A stretch of DNA of 64,000 nt from Roseisalinus antarcticus (GCF_900172355.1 NZ_FWFZ01000004.1:1-64000); one strand, 5' to 3'. Positions 24,031-34,881 are shown, numbered from the stretch's first letter. The notes: generated from the sequence alone by a model not told the origin. Made by a program: numbers and translations.

Positions 24031-26957
24031 TATTCGACGATCAGCGCGGGCCCCGGGTCTTCGGCCTGCCTCCCGGCGTCGATTTCGGCGCAGAGCTGGT
24101 GCGCGGCCTGACCGCCCGCGCGGCCCATCTGCCGCCGGAAAAACGCGCCCGCATAGAGCTCTACGTGAACACTGCCCGAATGCAGCGCTACCTGCGCAAC
24201 GTCTGGGACAGGGGGCCGGCCACGCTTCTGCCGCGGATGCGGCTGGTCACGGACCTGGCCGAGGATCCGGTGGCCGGCGCCCCGCCGCCCGCCGCCCCCA
24301 TGGCCCGCCGGTTCCAGATCATGCGGCTTGTCGCGGCGCTTCTGGACAGCGTGCCCGACATCGCGCCCCGCGCCGCGCTGCACGACCTGGCCGAGAGCCT
24401 GGCCGCCCTGCTCGACGAGATGGAGGTCGAAGGGGTCGCGCCGGGCACGCTCGCCGGGCTCGACGGGACGGACCAGTCCGAGCACTGGCAAACGGCGCTG
24501 CAGTTCCTGCAGATCGTCGAGGGCTTCATGGCCGAGGGCATCGCCCCCGGCCCAGGCCGCCGTCTGCGGGAAAGGGCCGAGGCGCTGACCGAGCTGTGGC
24601 GCCACGATCCGCCCGATACGCCGGTGATCGTCGCGGGCTCCACCGCCTCGCGCGGGTCCACGGCGCTGCTGATGCAGGCGGTGGCGCGCCTGCCGCAGGG
24701 GGCGCTGGTCCTGCCCGGGTTCGACTTCGACCTGCCGGCCGGCGTCTGGGCCGGTATGGACACGGCGATGGAGGCCGAGGACCACCCGCAATTCCGCTTC
24801 AAGCGCCTGCTGGACGCGCTGGAGATCCAGCCCCGCGACGTCATGCGCTGGACCGACGTCGCCCCGGCGCAGCCCGCCCGCAACCGGCTGGTCTCGCTGG
24901 CGATGCGGCCGGCGCCGGTGACCGATGCCTGGCTGGACGAGGGTCCGGCGCTTGGCGATCTGCGCACGGCGACGCTTGGCCTGACCCTGATCGAGGCCCC
25001 CTCGCCCCGGGCCGAGGCGGAGACCATCGCGCTGGGCCTGCGGGCAGCGATAGAGCGGGGGCAGACCGCCGCGCTCATCACGCCGGACCGGATGCTGACG
25101 CGGCAGGTGGCGGCCGCGCTGGACCGGTGGGATATCGTTCCCGACGACAGCGCGGGCCAGCCCCTGCCCCTGTCGCCGCCGGGCCGCTTTCTGCGGCAGG
25201 TCCTTGGGTTGCTGAGCGGCCGGGTCTCGGCGGCCGACCTTCTGGCGCTGCTGAAACACCCGCTTTGCCATGGCGGCGCGGGGCGCAACCGGCACCTGCT
25301 GGCCACGCGCGCCTTCGAGCTTCACCTGCGGCGCAACGGGCCGGCGCATCCGGACGGCGCGGCCGTTCTGGCCTGGGGCATGCTTGAAAAGGCGACGCCG
25401 GAGCAGGCCGCCTGGGCCGCCTGGCTCGCCCCGCTGCTGGATCGGCCGCGCCCCGGCAACGGCCCCGTCTCCGCCCATCTCGCCCACCATCTTGCGCTGG
25501 CAGAGGCGTTGTCGGCCGGGCAATCTGGCAGCGGGCCCCTCTGGGAAGAGGTCGCCGGGCGCGAGGCGCGGACCCTGATGACCGAACTTGCCACCCATGG
25601 CGACGCCGCCGGGCCGCTCACCCCCGACGATTACGCAACACTGTTCGCCGGCACGCTTCAAACCCAAGAGGTCCGCAACCCGGATACCGGCGACCCGCGC
25701 GTCCTGATCTGGGGCACGCTGGAATCGCGGGTCCAGGGCGCGGACCTGGTTATCCTCGGCGGGCTGAACGACGGCACCTGGCCCGAAAACCCCCAGCCCG
25801 ACCCCTGGCTGAACCGCAAGATGCGGGCGGAGGCCGGGCTGACACTGCCCGAACGGCGGATCGGCCTGTCCGCCCATGACTTTCAGCAAGCGGTCGCCGG
25901 GGCCGAAGTCTGGATCAGCCGCGCCCGCCGGTCGGATGATGCCGAGACCGTGCCCTCGCGCTGGCTCAACCGCCTGACCAACCTGTTGGGCGGGCTGATC
26001 GAGACCCACGGCCCCCAGGCCCTCGACGACATGCGCCGGCGCGGAGAGACCTGGGTCGCGCAGGCCGCCGCGATGTCCGCGCCGACAGAGACTGTTCCTG
26101 CCGCAATCCGCCCCGCGCCCCGGCCGCCGGTGGACAAACGGCCGACCCAGATCTCGGTCACCGAGGTGCAGACGCTGATCCGAGACCCCTACGCGGTCTA
26201 CGCCAAACGGGTGCTTGGCCTGCGTGTGCTCGACCCGCTGGTGCCCGCGCCCGACGCGCCGTTGCGGGGCACGATCCTGCACGATGCGCTTGAGGCCTTC
26301 GTCAAGGACGGCCCGGACCCCGCCGACGCCGGCGCCCATGCCGCCCTTATGGCCGCGACGGAAGCCGCGCTGGCCGCCGCCTGCCCCTGGCCCGCCCATC
26401 GCAGGCTCTGGGCGGCGCGAATGGCGCGGGTGGCCGGCTTCTTTCTGCAGACAGAGGTCGAGCGCCGCGCCATCGCCACGCCCGAAGCCTTCGAGACCTG
26501 GGCCGAGATCGAGATTGCGACGCCCAGACTTACGCTCAAGGGCAAGGCCGACCGCATCGACCGGATGCCGGACGGGCGGGTGATCCTATATGATTACAAG
26601 ACCGGCACGCCGCCCAGCGAGAAGCAGCAGCAGAAATTCGACAAGCAGCTTCTGCTGGAGGCCGCGATGACGTCACGCGGAGGGTTCAGAGAGATCGGCC
26701 GCGCGGACACCGCGCTGGCCCGGTTCATCGGCCTGGGCGGCACGCCGAAGATCGTCGACGCCCCGCTGGAGGAAACGTCCCCGGACGTGGCTTGGCAGCA
26801 GTTCCTGGCATTCATGACGGTCTGGACCGACCCGGCCAAGGGCTATCCGGCCCGCCTGACCGCGTACCGCGACACCGAGCCCGGCGATTATGACCACCTC
26901 GCCCGTTTCGGCGAGTGGGACGTGGCCACGCATTTCACGCCGGAGGACCTGACATGA
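24027..26957 (+). CDS. addB: Double-strand break repair protein AddB
   Basis: A subunit of the AddAB helicase-nuclease that resects double-strand breaks for RecA-dependent repair (the alphaproteobacterial counterpart of RecBCD). The 976-aa protein has an inactivated helicase-like N-terminal part and a C-terminal RecB-type nuclease domain with the catalytic DYKTGTPPSEKQQQKF motif around residue 855. No convincing iron-sulphur cysteine set is seen, in line with alphaproteobacterial AddB. The ATG at 24027 overlaps murU, and the end overlaps addA (ATGA). Confidence 0.95.
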   Translation: MIFDDQRGPRVFGLPPGVDFGAELVRGLTARAAHLPPEKRARIELYVNTARMQRYLRNVWDRGPATLLPRMRLVTDLAEDPVAGAPPPAAPMARRFQIMRLVAALLDSVPDIAPRAALHDLAESLAALLDEMEVEGVAPGTLAGLDGTDQSEHWQTALQFLQIVEGFMAEGIAPGPGRRLRERAEALTELWRHDPPDTPVIVAGSTASRGSTALLMQAVARLPQGALVLPGFDFDLPAGVWAGMDTAMEAEDHPQFRFKRLLDALEIQPRDVMRWTDVAPAQPARNRLVSLAMRPAPVTDAWLDEGPALGDLRTATLGLTLIEAPSPRAEAETIALGLRAAIERGQTAALITPDRMLTRQVAAALDRWDIVPDDSAGQPLPLSPPGRFLRQVLGLLSGRVSAADLLALLKHPLCHGGAGRNRHLLATRAFELHLRRNGPAHPDGAAVLAWGMLEKATPEQAAWAAWLAPLLDRPRPGNGPVSAHLAHHLALAEALSAGQSGSGPLWEEVAGREARTLMTELATHGDAAGPLTPDDYATLFAGTLQTQEVRNPDTGDPRVLIWGTLESRVQGADLVILGGLNDGTWPENPQPDPWLNRKMRAEAGLTLPERRIGLSAHDFQQAVAGAEVWISRARRSDDAETVPSRWLNRLTNLLGGLIETHGPQALDDMRRRGETWVAQAAAMSAPTETVPAAIRPAPRPPVDKRPTQISVTEVQTLIRDPYAVYAKRVLGLRVLDPLVPAPDAPLRGTILHDALEAFVKDGPDPADAGAHAALMAATEAALAAACPWPAHRRLWAARMARVAGFFLQTEVERRAIATPEAFETWAEIEIATPRLTLKGKADRIDRMPDGRVILYDYKTGTPPSEKQQQKFDKQLLLEAAMTSRGGFREIGRADTALARFIGLGGTPKIVDAPLEETSPDVAWQQFLAFMTVWTDPAKGYPARLTAYRDTEPGDYDHLARFGEWDVATHFTPEDLT

Positions 26958-29900
26958 GCCCCGGCGACGAGGCGACCCAACGGCAGGTCGACGCTGCCGA
27001 TCCGCGCAACTCTACCTGGCTGTCGGCCAATGCGGGATCGGGCAAGACCCGCGTGCTGACCGACCGGGTGGCACGGCTGCTGCTGCAGGGGGTCGATCCA
27101 CAGAACATCCTGTGCCTGACCTTCACCAAGGCCGCGGCGTCCGAAATGCAGAACCGCCTGTTCCGGCGCCTCGGCGCCTGGGCGATGATGGACGCGGGGC
27201 CGCTGCGCGAGGAGCTTGACCGCCTGGGCGCCGAACAGCCGGACGAGCTTGGCTTTGCCCGCCGGCTCTTTGCCCGCGCGATCGAGACGCCGGGCGGCCT
27301 CAAGATCCAGACGATCCATGCCTTCTGCGCCGGTGTCCTGCGCCGCTTTCCGCTGGAGGCCGGCGTCTCGCCCCGCTTTGCCGAGATGGAGGATCGCTCC
27401 GCCGACCTGCTTCGCGCGGAGGTGCTGGACGAGATCGCGGAGCGTCAGCCCGCCCTGCTGGACCGTTTCGCCGCGCATTTCACCGGGGCCGAGATAGAGC
27501 CGTTTCTGAAAGAGCTGACCGGCCATGCCCGGGCGTTGTCCACGCCGCCCGACACCGCGAAGCTGGCCGCGCTGCTGGGTGTCGATCCGACCACGACCAT
27601 CGCGGCCGTGATGGAGGAGGTCTATCCCTCGGACCTGAACACCCTCTTGAGCATGTTGCACGAAGCCTGCGCCGCGGGATCGACGATGGACCAACGGGCC
27701 GCGGACAAGCTGAAACCCGTTCTGGGCCGAAACAGTCTCGATCCGGAGGTGTTCGACCTGTTCTGCGAGCTGTTCCTGTTCGGCAAGTCCGCCAAGGACC
27801 CGTTCGGCTCGAAAACGGGAAAATTCCCCACTGCCGCGACCCGCAAGGCGCATCCGGAACTTGCCGAGGACATCGACGACATCATGGATGCGACGGCCGA
27901 TCTGCGGCCCTGGGTACATGCCCGCAACGCCTTCGACCGGGGGGCCGACCTTCTGCAATTCGGCCACGCCTTCATCACCGCCTACGAGGCCCGCAAACGG
28001 GCGAAGGGGGCGCTGGATTTCGACGATCTGATCAACAACACGCGGGCGTTGCTCGACGACCGCGCCCTGGCGCAATGGGTTCTGTTCCGGCTGGACGGCG
28101 GCATCGACCATATCCTGGTGGACGAGGCGCAGGACACCTCGCCCGGCCAATGGGCGGTCATCGAGCGGCTGACCGAAGAGATGAATTCCGGCGAGGGGGC
28201 GCATGGCGACCGGCCGCGCACGCTGTTCGTGGTGGGGGACAAGAAACAATCGATCTATTCGTTCCAGGGCGCCGATGCCGACGCGTTCGACGACATGCGC
28301 AAGCTCTTCGACGCCAAGGTCGCGCACGGCGGCGGCAGGCTGCACGAATTGCCGCTGGAATTCTCCTTCCGCTCGGCCGGGGCGATCCTGTCGCTTGTCG
28401 ATGCCACCTTCACCGGCGAAATGGCCGAGGGGCTGGAGCGGGACGTGTTCCACCGACCCTTCAAGTCGACGCTCCCCGGGCGTGCCGATCTTTGGCCCTC
28501 GATCGGGAAAGCCGGCCCCGACGACGACGACACGCCCTGGTACACCCCGGTCGACCGCGTCGGCGAACAACACCACGACGTGCGGCTGGCGGACCGGATC
28601 GCCGAGACCATCCAGTCTCTGACTCACCCGGAATCGGGCGAGACGATCCCCGACGAGGTCGACGGCGCCCTGATCCGGCGGCCGATCCGGCCCGGGGATT
28701 TCCTGATCCTGGTGCAGCGCCGCTCGCGTCTTTTCGGAGAGATCATACGCGCGTGCAAGGCGCGGGGGCTGCCCATCGCCGGGCGCGACAGGCTCAAGGT
28801 CGGGGCGGAGCTTGCGGTGCGCGACCTGGCCGCGCTGCTGCGGTTCCTGGCGCTGCCCGACGACGACCTGTCGCTCGCCGCCGCGCTGAAATCGCCGCTG
28901 TTCGGCTGGTCCGAGCAAGAGCTCTTTACCCTCGCCAACGGACGCACCGGGGTCCTGTGGCAGGGCCTGCGCGACGGCACCGCGCACCCCGAGACCCGTG
29001 CGATCCTGCGGGACCTGCGGGACCGCGCCGATTTCTTCCGGCCCTACGACCTGCTGGCCCGGATCCTGATCCGCCACGACGGACGCCGCCGGCTGATCGC
29101 GCGCCTGGGAGAGGAGGCCGAGGACGGGATCGACGCGCTTCTGGCGCAGTCCCTGGCCTACGAACAATCCGACGTGCCCAGTCTGACCGGCTTTCTCGGC
29201 TGGATGGAGACCGAGGAGATCGAGGTCAAACGCCAGATGGACGCCCAGGGCGACCGGATCCGGGTGATGACCGTCCACGGAGCCAAGGGGCTGGAGGCGC
29301 CGATCGTGATCCTGCCCGACACGACCCCCCGCAGGCGGGAGTTGCGCCGGGCGATCTGGCCACTGGAGGACACGCTCGCCTGGGCGCCCCCGGCCGACAA
29401 GCTGCCCGAGGCCCTTTCGGTGGTGAAACAGAGCCTTGTCGAGGCCCAGGACCGCGAACGTCGGCGGCTGTTGTACGTGGCCCTGACGCGGGCCGAGAAA
29501 TGGCTGATCGTCTGCAACGCGGGCGATCCCGGCAAGGATCGGCAGGACAGCTGGTATCAGGCCGTGAACCATGCGCTGGGCGCGCTCGGCGCCGTCCCGC
29601 TGAACCTGCCCGACGGCGACGGCCTGCGGCTGGCAAGCGGCGATTGGTCGGGATTGCCCCTCGTGTCGCCGGAGGTGCCGCGCAGACGGACGGCCATACC
29701 GCCGAGCTTCGACAGGCCGCGCACGGCTGAGGTGCGAAAGACACGGTCGCCCTCGGACCTTGGTGGCGCGAAAGTGCTGCTCGGCGAGACCGACAGCGAC
29801 CTGTCGGAGGAGGCAAAGGACCGGGGCACGGCGATCCACGCGCTTCTCGAACATCTCGCCGGGCGGCCTCGAACAGACTGGCCCGCCATGGCCGAGGCCC

Positions 29901-30286
29901 TCGGCGCCACCGAGCATCTGCCCGACGCCACCCGTGTGCTGACCGCGCCCGCGCTCGCCCCCGTCTTTGCGCCGGACGCCCTGGCAGAAGTCTCTGTTAC
30001 GGCGGAACTCGATCAGATCGGGCGGATTCACGGGATCATCGACCGGCTTGTCGTAGGCGACACGGTGCTGGCCGTAGACTTCAAGACCAACCGCGCTGTG
30101 CCCGCCCGCCCCGAGGACACGCCCGAGGCGTTGTTGCGCCAGATGGGCGCCTATGCGCTGGCGCTGCGGCAGATCTACCCGGACCGCGACGTGCGGACCG
30201 CGATCCTCTGGACCGCGACCGCCACGCTGATGGAGCTGCCAGACGCGCTGATCAATGCCGCTATTCTCCGCACGCCGGCACCTTGA
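26954..30286 (+). CDS. addA: ATP-dependent helicase-nuclease AddA
   Basis: A UvrD-type 3'-5' helicase with a C-terminal nuclease domain that works with AddB at DNA ends. The 1110-aa protein has the Walker A motif SANAGSGKTRV (residues about 24-34), motif Ia LTFTKAAASEM, motif II VDEAQDTSPGQW, motif III VGDKKQSIYSFQGAD, VMTVHGAKGLEAP (motif V), YVALTRAE (motif VI) and the nuclease motif AVDFKTNR near the C-terminus. It starts inside the addB stop. trxA follows after 59 nt with its own ribosome site. Confidence 0.97.
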   Translation: MSPGDEATQRQVDAADPRNSTWLSANAGSGKTRVLTDRVARLLLQGVDPQNILCLTFTKAAASEMQNRLFRRLGAWAMMDAGPLREELDRLGAEQPDELGFARRLFARAIETPGGLKIQTIHAFCAGVLRRFPLEAGVSPRFAEMEDRSADLLRAEVLDEIAERQPALLDRFAAHFTGAEIEPFLKELTGHARALSTPPDTAKLAALLGVDPTTTIAAVMEEVYPSDLNTLLSMLHEACAAGSTMDQRAADKLKPVLGRNSLDPEVFDLFCELFLFGKSAKDPFGSKTGKFPTAATRKAHPELAEDIDDIMDATADLRPWVHARNAFDRGADLLQFGHAFITAYEARKRAKGALDFDDLINNTRALLDDRALAQWVLFRLDGGIDHILVDEAQDTSPGQWAVIERLTEEMNSGEGAHGDRPRTLFVVGDKKQSIYSFQGADADAFDDMRKLFDAKVAHGGGRLHELPLEFSFRSAGAILSLVDATFTGEMAEGLERDVFHRPFKSTLPGRADLWPSIGKAGPDDDDTPWYTPVDRVGEQHHDVRLADRIAETIQSLTHPESGETIPDEVDGALIRRPIRPGDFLILVQRRSRLFGEIIRACKARGLPIAGRDRLKVGAELAVRDLAALLRFLALPDDDLSLAAALKSPLFGWSEQELFTLANGRTGVLWQGLRDGTAHPETRAILRDLRDRADFFRPYDLLARILIRHDGRRRLIARLGEEAEDGIDALLAQSLAYEQSDVPSLTGFLGWMETEEIEVKRQMDAQGDRIRVMTVHGAKGLEAPIVILPDTTPRRRELRRAIWPLEDTLAWAPPADKLPEALSVVKQSLVEAQDRERRRLLYVALTRAEKWLIVCNAGDPGKDRQDSWYQAVNHALGALGAVPLNLPDGDGLRLASGDWSGLPLVSPEVPRRRTAIPPSFDRPRTAEVRKTRSPSDLGGAKVLLGETDSDLSEEAKDRGTAIHALLEHLAGRPRTDWPAMAEALGATEHLPDATRVLTAPALAPVFAPDALAEVSVTAELDQIGRIHGIIDRLVVGDTVLAVDFKTNRAVPARPEDTPEALLRQMGAYALALRQIYPDRDVRTAILWTATATLMELPDALINAAILRTPAP

Positions 30287-30345
30287 CCGCGTCTGCCCCC
30301 ATCCCTACGTTCCGCTCCAACATATAGCGGCTCAGGAGAGACCAA

Positions 30346-30666
30346 ATGGCAACCGTTGCTGTCACCGACGACACATTCGATACCGAAGTCCGCCAATCCT
30401 CGATCCCGGTGGTCGTGGATTTCTGGGCGGAGTGGTGCGGCCCCTGCAAACAGATCGGCCCCGCGCTCGAAGAGATCTCGGCCGAGATGGACGGCAAGAT
30501 CAAGATCGTGAAGGTCAATGTCGACGAGAATCCGAACTCGCCCGCGCAGATGGGCGTTCGCGGCATTCCGGCGCTGTTCATCTTCAAGGACGGCGAGGTC
30601 GTGTCCAACCGCGCCGGCGCCGCCCCCAAGGCCGCGCTTCAGGGCTGGATCACCGAGTCGATCTGA
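30346..30666 (+). CDS. trxA: Thioredoxin
   Basis: A 106-aa cytosolic disulphide reductase. The active site WCGPC (residues about 30-34) and the cis-Pro loop GIPAL are present, with no signal peptide. The start codon has the Shine-Dalgarno GGAG about 9 nt upstream. It follows addA and ends at a strong terminator. RegB/PrrB-regulated phototrophs use thioredoxin in pigment gene control, but nothing here ties it to that specifically. Confidence 0.97.
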   Translation: MATVAVTDDTFDTEVRQSSIPVVVDFWAEWCGPCKQIGPALEEISAEMDGKIKIVKVNVDENPNSPAQMGVRGIPALFIFKDGEVVSNRAGAAPKAALQGWITESI

Positions 30667-30687
30667 TCCCGCCGAGATTTGAGACGG

Positions 30688-30713
30688 AAAGGGCGCCTTC
30701 GGGCGCCCTTTTT
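30688..30713 (+). terminator. Rho-independent terminator after trxA
   Basis: AAAGGGCGCC-TTCG-GGCGCCCTTT followed by TT forms a 10-bp stem with a UUCG tetraloop and a short T run, 21 nt after the trxA stop. Confidence 0.92.
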
Positions 30714-30738
30714 CGTGGCCGGCGTTTGTGACGGGACA

Positions 30739-31644
30739 TCAGGCCGGCCAGCCCAGCGCATACAACCGGGCGCGGATCTGCTCTTCGGCATCCTCACGCC
30801 CGGCGTTGATCGACATGCGCTGCCAGAACCACCAGAGATAGCCCGCGTAATCGGGCCGCATCTGCCGGACGGCCTCGAACGCGCCGTCCACCCCCAGGGT
30901 CGCGACGTTCGCGGCGATGTGGTGAAAGTCGATCCCGGCGAACAGCACCGCAGGCTTGCCGAAGAAATATCCGTTGAACGCCGCGGAGGAATTCTGCGTC
31001 ACCACGAAATCGCAACGCTCAAGCGCCTGTTCCATCCCGCCGGTGACGATCCGCATCCGTGGAACGGACAGCGCGGCGAGCGCGGCGCGGTCGGCCCTGG
31101 AATAGGTCTCTTTGGGGTGCAGCCCGACGAGGACCTCGTGGTCGGGCACCTGGTCCAGAACATGGCGCAGCATGTCAAGCGGCGAGCACGTCTGGAACGA
31201 CCGCTTTTCCCGTAGAAGCCCTTGCAAAGGCACGTAAACCAGCGGGTCGCGCCGGGCCCGCGCCGGCGCGTCGCCAAAGAGGTGCCGCTGCCAGAACCGA
31301 TAGAACCGCCGCGCCCCGCCCGGTTTCGCCGGGGGCGCGAACGCCGCCCGCGCCACGTCCCAGTCCCACCGGGCCGCGCGACGCTCGATCTGCCAGAACG
31401 GGTAGTGATAGACCCGCCGGAAGGTCAGCCCCGAGGGCCCCGGCGGATCGGCCATGTGAAACATCGCCCGGCCGGGACGCGCCCCCGCAAGGGCCCGTTC
31501 GACCGGCGTGTCCGGCGCATATGCGACTGTAAGCCCCGCGCCCCGGAGAACCCCCGCCATGAGCCCGATGAACCGGTGCCGCCCGGCCTCGGCGTTCTGC
31601 CGCAAACCGTCCTCGAGGTAGAATGTGACAAGCTCGCGCGGCAT
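30739..31644 (-). CDS. Capsular polysaccharide export-like glycosyltransferase-fold protein
   Basis: A 301-aa cytosolic protein that resembles the Capsule_synth (KpsC/KpsS-type) family. It shows the [16 protein letters not shown] and [11 protein letters not shown] segments and the C-terminal [22 protein letters not shown] pattern. Members add sugars in capsule or lipid-linked polysaccharide assembly. It stands alone, with no capsule genes nearby, so the substrate is unknown. It runs opposite to trxA and is divergent from hslV. Confidence 0.65.
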   Translation of the reverse strand: MPRELVTFYLEDGLRQNAEAGRHRFIGLMAGVLRGAGLTVAYAPDTPVERALAGARPGRAMFHMADPPGPSGLTFRRVYHYPFWQIERRAARWDWDVARAAFAPPAKPGGARRFYRFWQRHLFGDAPARARRDPLVYVPLQGLLREKRSFQTCSPLDMLRHVLDQVPDHEVLVGLHPKETYSRADRAALAALSVPRMRIVTGGMEQALERCDFVVTQNSSAAFNGYFFGKPAVLFAGIDFHHIAANVATLGVDGAFEAVRQMRPDYAGYLWWFWQRMSINAGREDAEEQIRARLYALGWPA

Positions 31645-31728
31645 GGACCGGACGCTACCTCTCGGCGCTCTGACTTGTCCATCGGGGATCCGACCGCCAT
31701 ATGGGGGCAAACGGAACGGAGACGCGAC

Positions 31729-32289
31729 ATGGCTGAAGATCACTTTCCCGGCTGGCACGGCACCACGATCGTGGCGGTCCGCAAGGACGGGCAGGTGGTG
31801 ATCGCAGGCGACGGGCAGGTCAGCCTTGGGCCCACGATCATCAAGGGCACCGCCCGCAAGGTGCGCAGGCTCTCGCCCGGCGGCACCGACGTGATCGCGG
31901 GCTTCGCCGGATCCACCGCCGACGCCTTCACCCTGCTCGAACGGCTGGAGAAGAAGCTGGAGGCGACGCCCGGCCAGCTGCAACGGGCCAGTGTCGAGCT
32001 CGCCAAGGACTGGCGCACCGACAAGTATCTGCAAAAGCTCGAGGCGTTCCTGATCGTGTCCGACGGCAAGGACCTTTTCGTCATCACCGGCGCGGGCGAC
32101 GTGCTGGAACCCGAGCATGACGTGACCGCCATCGGATCGGGCGGCAATTTCGCGCTCGCCGCGGGCCGGGCGATGATGGACACCGGCCTGTCCGCCGAAG
32201 ACATCGCCCGCCGCGCCATGGCCATCGCCGCCGACATCTGCGTCTACACCAACGGCAACCTGACAGTGGAAACGCTGTCCGCATCGTGA
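31729..32289 (+). CDS. hslV: ATP-dependent protease HslV (ClpQ) peptidase subunit
   Basis: The proteolytic chamber of the HslUV heat-shock protease. The 186-aa protein is a proteasome-beta-like N-terminal Thr hydrolase; the [20 protein letters not shown] signature is at residue 12, so a propeptide longer than in E. coli is removed, which is normal in alphaproteobacteria. The ATG at 31729 follows GGAGACG. It lies 18 nt before hslU. Confidence 0.96.
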   Translation: MAEDHFPGWHGTTIVAVRKDGQVVIAGDGQVSLGPTIIKGTARKVRRLSPGGTDVIAGFAGSTADAFTLLERLEKKLEATPGQLQRASVELAKDWRTDKYLQKLEAFLIVSDGKDLFVITGAGDVLEPEHDVTAIGSGGNFALAAGRAMMDTGLSAEDIARRAMAIAADICVYTNGNLTVETLSAS

Positions 32290-32307
32290 CCCCCCCGAAG
32301 GACCGAC

Positions 32308-33612
32308 ATGACTGACCTCACTCCCCGCGAAATCGTCTCGGAGCTCGACCGCTTCATCATCGGCCAGAACGAGGCGAAACGCGCCGTATCTGTGGCCCTG
32401 CGCAACCGCTGGCGGCGCAAGCAGCTTGGCCCCGAGCTGCGCGACGAGGTCTATCCCAAGAATATCCTGATGATCGGGCCAACGGGCGTCGGCAAGACCG
32501 AGATCTCCCGCCGACTGGCCAAGCTTGCGCGGGCGCCATTCATCAAGATCGAGGCCACGAAGTTCACCGAGGTCGGCTATGTCGGCCGCGACGTGGAGCA
32601 GATCATCCGCGACCTGGTCGACGCCGCGATCTTTCAGACCCGCGAACTGATGCGCGAGGACGTCAAGCAAAGGGCCCACGAGGCCGCCCAGGAGCGTGTG
32701 ATCTCGGCCGTCGCCGGCGAGGACGCCCGGGCGGGAACCCGCGAGATGTTTCGCAAGAAACTGAAATCGGGCGAGCTGGACTCCACAATGATCGAGCTTG
32801 AGGTGGCCGACACCTCGAACCCGATGGGGATGGAGATTCCGGGCCAGCCGGGGATGATGCCCGGCGGCATGAACCTGGGCGATCTCTTCGGCAAGGCCTT
32901 CGGCCAGCGCACGGTCAAGAAGCGGATGACGGTGGCCGAAAGCTATGGCGTGTTGATCGCCGACGAGGCGGACAAGCTGCTGGACGACGAGACGGTGACC
33001 AAGGCCGCCATGGAATCGGTGGAGCAGAACGGCATCGTCTTCCTCGACGAGATCGACAAGGTCTGCCGCAACGCCGACGCCCGCGGCGCCGATGTCAGCC
33101 GCGAGGGTGTGCAGCGCGACCTGCTGCCGCTGATCGAGGGCACGACCGTCTCGACCAAGCACGGCGCGATCAAGACCGACCACATCCTGTTCATCGCCTC
33201 GGGCGCGTTCCACATCGCCAAGCCCTCGGACCTGCTGCCGGAGTTGCAGGGACGCCTGCCGATCCGCGTCAATCTTCGGGCCCTGACAGAGGGCGATTTC
33301 GTCCGAATCCTGACCGAGACCGACAACGCCCTGACCCGGCAATATACCGCGCTGATGGCGACCGAAGAGGTCACCGTCACCTTCACCGACGAGGGGATCG
33401 CCGCGCTTGCCAAGATCGCCGCGGAGGTCAACGAAAGCATCGAGAATATCGGCGCCCGCAGGCTCTATACCGTCATGGAACGGGTGTTCGAGGAGCTGTC
33501 GTTCAACGCGCCCGACCGCGCCGGAGAGGCGGTGACGGTCGATGCGGATTTCGTCGAAACGCACCTGGGAGAGCTGACGCGGTCCACCGATCTGAGCCGC
33601 TACGTGCTATAG
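32308..33612 (+). CDS. hslU: ATP-dependent protease HslU (ClpY) ATPase subunit
   Basis: The AAA+ unfoldase that feeds HslV. The 434-aa protein has [20 protein letters not shown] at the N-terminus, Walker [10 protein letters not shown] (about residues 56-64), a Walker B DEIDK stretch with the inserted I-domain between, the sensor [10 protein letters not shown] and the C-terminal tail LSRYVL that docks into HslV. It ends with a hairpin 15 nt downstream. Confidence 0.97.
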   Translation: MTDLTPREIVSELDRFIIGQNEAKRAVSVALRNRWRRKQLGPELRDEVYPKNILMIGPTGVGKTEISRRLAKLARAPFIKIEATKFTEVGYVGRDVEQIIRDLVDAAIFQTRELMREDVKQRAHEAAQERVISAVAGEDARAGTREMFRKKLKSGELDSTMIELEVADTSNPMGMEIPGQPGMMPGGMNLGDLFGKAFGQRTVKKRMTVAESYGVLIADEADKLLDDETVTKAAMESVEQNGIVFLDEIDKVCRNADARGADVSREGVQRDLLPLIEGTTVSTKHGAIKTDHILFIASGAFHIAKPSDLLPELQGRLPIRVNLRALTEGDFVRILTETDNALTRQYTALMATEEVTVTFTDEGIAALAKIAAEVNESIENIGARRLYTVMERVFEELSFNAPDRAGEAVTVDADFVETHLGELTRSTDLSRYVL

Positions 33613-33627
33613 AATTGCGGGCTTTTC

Positions 33628-33648
33628 TTCTGCCGTAGAAAGGCAGAA
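33628..33648 (+). terminator. Hairpin after hslU
   Basis: TTCTGCC and GGCAGAA pair over a 7-nt loop, between hslU and the MFS transporter gene. Confidence 0.5.
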
Positions 33649-33657
33649 TAAGCGGCC

Positions 33658-34881
33658 ATGCAACTTCTCGGATTCGTGCGTGCAAACGCCGCTTTCCTTC
33701 TGGCCGGCATGCTGCTGGCCTTTACGTCGTCCTACGGGCAGACCTATTTCATCTCGATCTTCGCGGGCGAGATAAGGGGAGAATTCGGGCTGTCGCATGG
33801 CGCCTGGGGCGGGATCTATACCATCGGGACAACGGTCTCGGCGGTGATCATGATCTGGTCGGGCATGCTCACCGACATCTTCCGGGTGCGTCAGCTGGTG
33901 CTGATCGTCATGCCGACGCTGGCCCTCGCCTGTCTTGCGATGGCGGCGGTGCCCTCGCCGCTGGTGCTGATCTTCGTGATCTTCGCGCTGCGCCTCGCGG
34001 GCCAGGGCATGATGAGCCACCTCGCCGTCGTCGCCATGGCCCGCTGGTTCGTGGGCAACCGGGGCACGGCGCTGTCGATCTCGTCCATGGGAATCGCGAT
34101 CGGGCAGGCGCTTCTGCCGGTGGTCTTCGTCGCACTGATGGCGGCATTCGACTGGCGGTCGCTGTGGGTCGTCGCAGCCGGGATGATCGTGATGACCCTG
34201 CCGGTCCTGCTGATATTGCTCCGGCTGGAGAGGACGCCCCAGTCGCTGGCCAAGGAAACCTCGGTCGCGGGGATGAACGGCCGGCACTGGAGCCGGCCCG
34301 AGGTGCTGCGGCACCCGTTGTTCTGGCTGATGGTGCCCGCGCTTCTGGGACCGCCGGCCTGGGGCACGGCGCTGTTCTTCCAGCAGGTCCACATGGCCGA
34401 GGTCAAGGGTTGGGAATTGTCCGAATGGGTCTCTCTCTTGCCGCTGTTCACCGTCACCCTGATCATGGCGAATTTCGCCAGCGGGCAGGCGATCGACCGG
34501 CTGGGCGTGGGCCGCGTCGTGCTGATCTACATGCTACCCTTCGCCGTTGGCTTCGTCCTTCTGTCCTATGCCCAGAGCATTGCCTTCGCCGCGCTGGGGC
34601 TGATGGTCTTCGCGCTGGGTCAGGGGATGCAATCCACCGTGCCGGGCGCCTTCTGGGCGGAGTATTTCGGCACGCGGCACCTTGGCTCGATCAAGGCGGC
34701 CTCGACCGCGATCATGGTGCTCGGCTCGGCCATCGGGCCGGGGGTGACCGGGTTCCTGATCGACTGGGGCATTGATTTTCCGCAGCAGATGCTGGCCATC
34801 GCGGTCTATTTCGCCTTTGCGGGGCTCTGCTCCGTCATCGGCGTGGTCCGGGCCCGGACGGCCCTACCGGCGCCGGCGTAG
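33658..34881 (+). CDS. Major facilitator superfamily transporter
   Basis: A 407-aa membrane carrier with about 12 hydrophobic segments and a positively charged loop between segments 2 and 3 (TDIFRVRQL), where MFS proteins usually carry GxxxDRxGRR. The start ATG 33658 gives MQLLGFVRANAAFLLAGMLL, a normal first segment. The substrate cannot be predicted. It is on the same strand as hslU but separated by a hairpin; its 3' end overlaps the convergent smr gene by 18 nt. Confidence 0.82.
   Translation: MQLLGFVRANAAFLLAGMLLAFTSSYGQTYFISIFAGEIRGEFGLSHGAWGGIYTIGTTVSAVIMIWSGMLTDIFRVRQLVLIVMPTLALACLAMAAVPSPLVLIFVIFALRLAGQGMMSHLAVVAMARWFVGNRGTALSISSMGIAIGQALLPVVFVALMAAFDWRSLWVVAAGMIVMTLPVLLILLRLERTPQSLAKETSVAGMNGRHWSRPEVLRHPLFWLMVPALLGPPAWGTALFFQQVHMAEVKGWELSEWVSLLPLFTVTLIMANFASGQAIDRLGVGRVVLIYMLPFAVGFVLLSYAQSIAFAALGLMVFALGQGMQSTVPGAFWAEYFGTRHLGSIKAASTAIMVLGSAIGPGVTGFLIDWGIDFPQQMLAIAVYFAFAGLCSVIGVVRARTALPAPA

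Noticed and set aside
26888-30031. Minus-strand open frame of 1047 codons opposite addA
   Set aside because: Shadow of addA, which has all helicase motifs on the plus strand; no family motif in the antisense frame.
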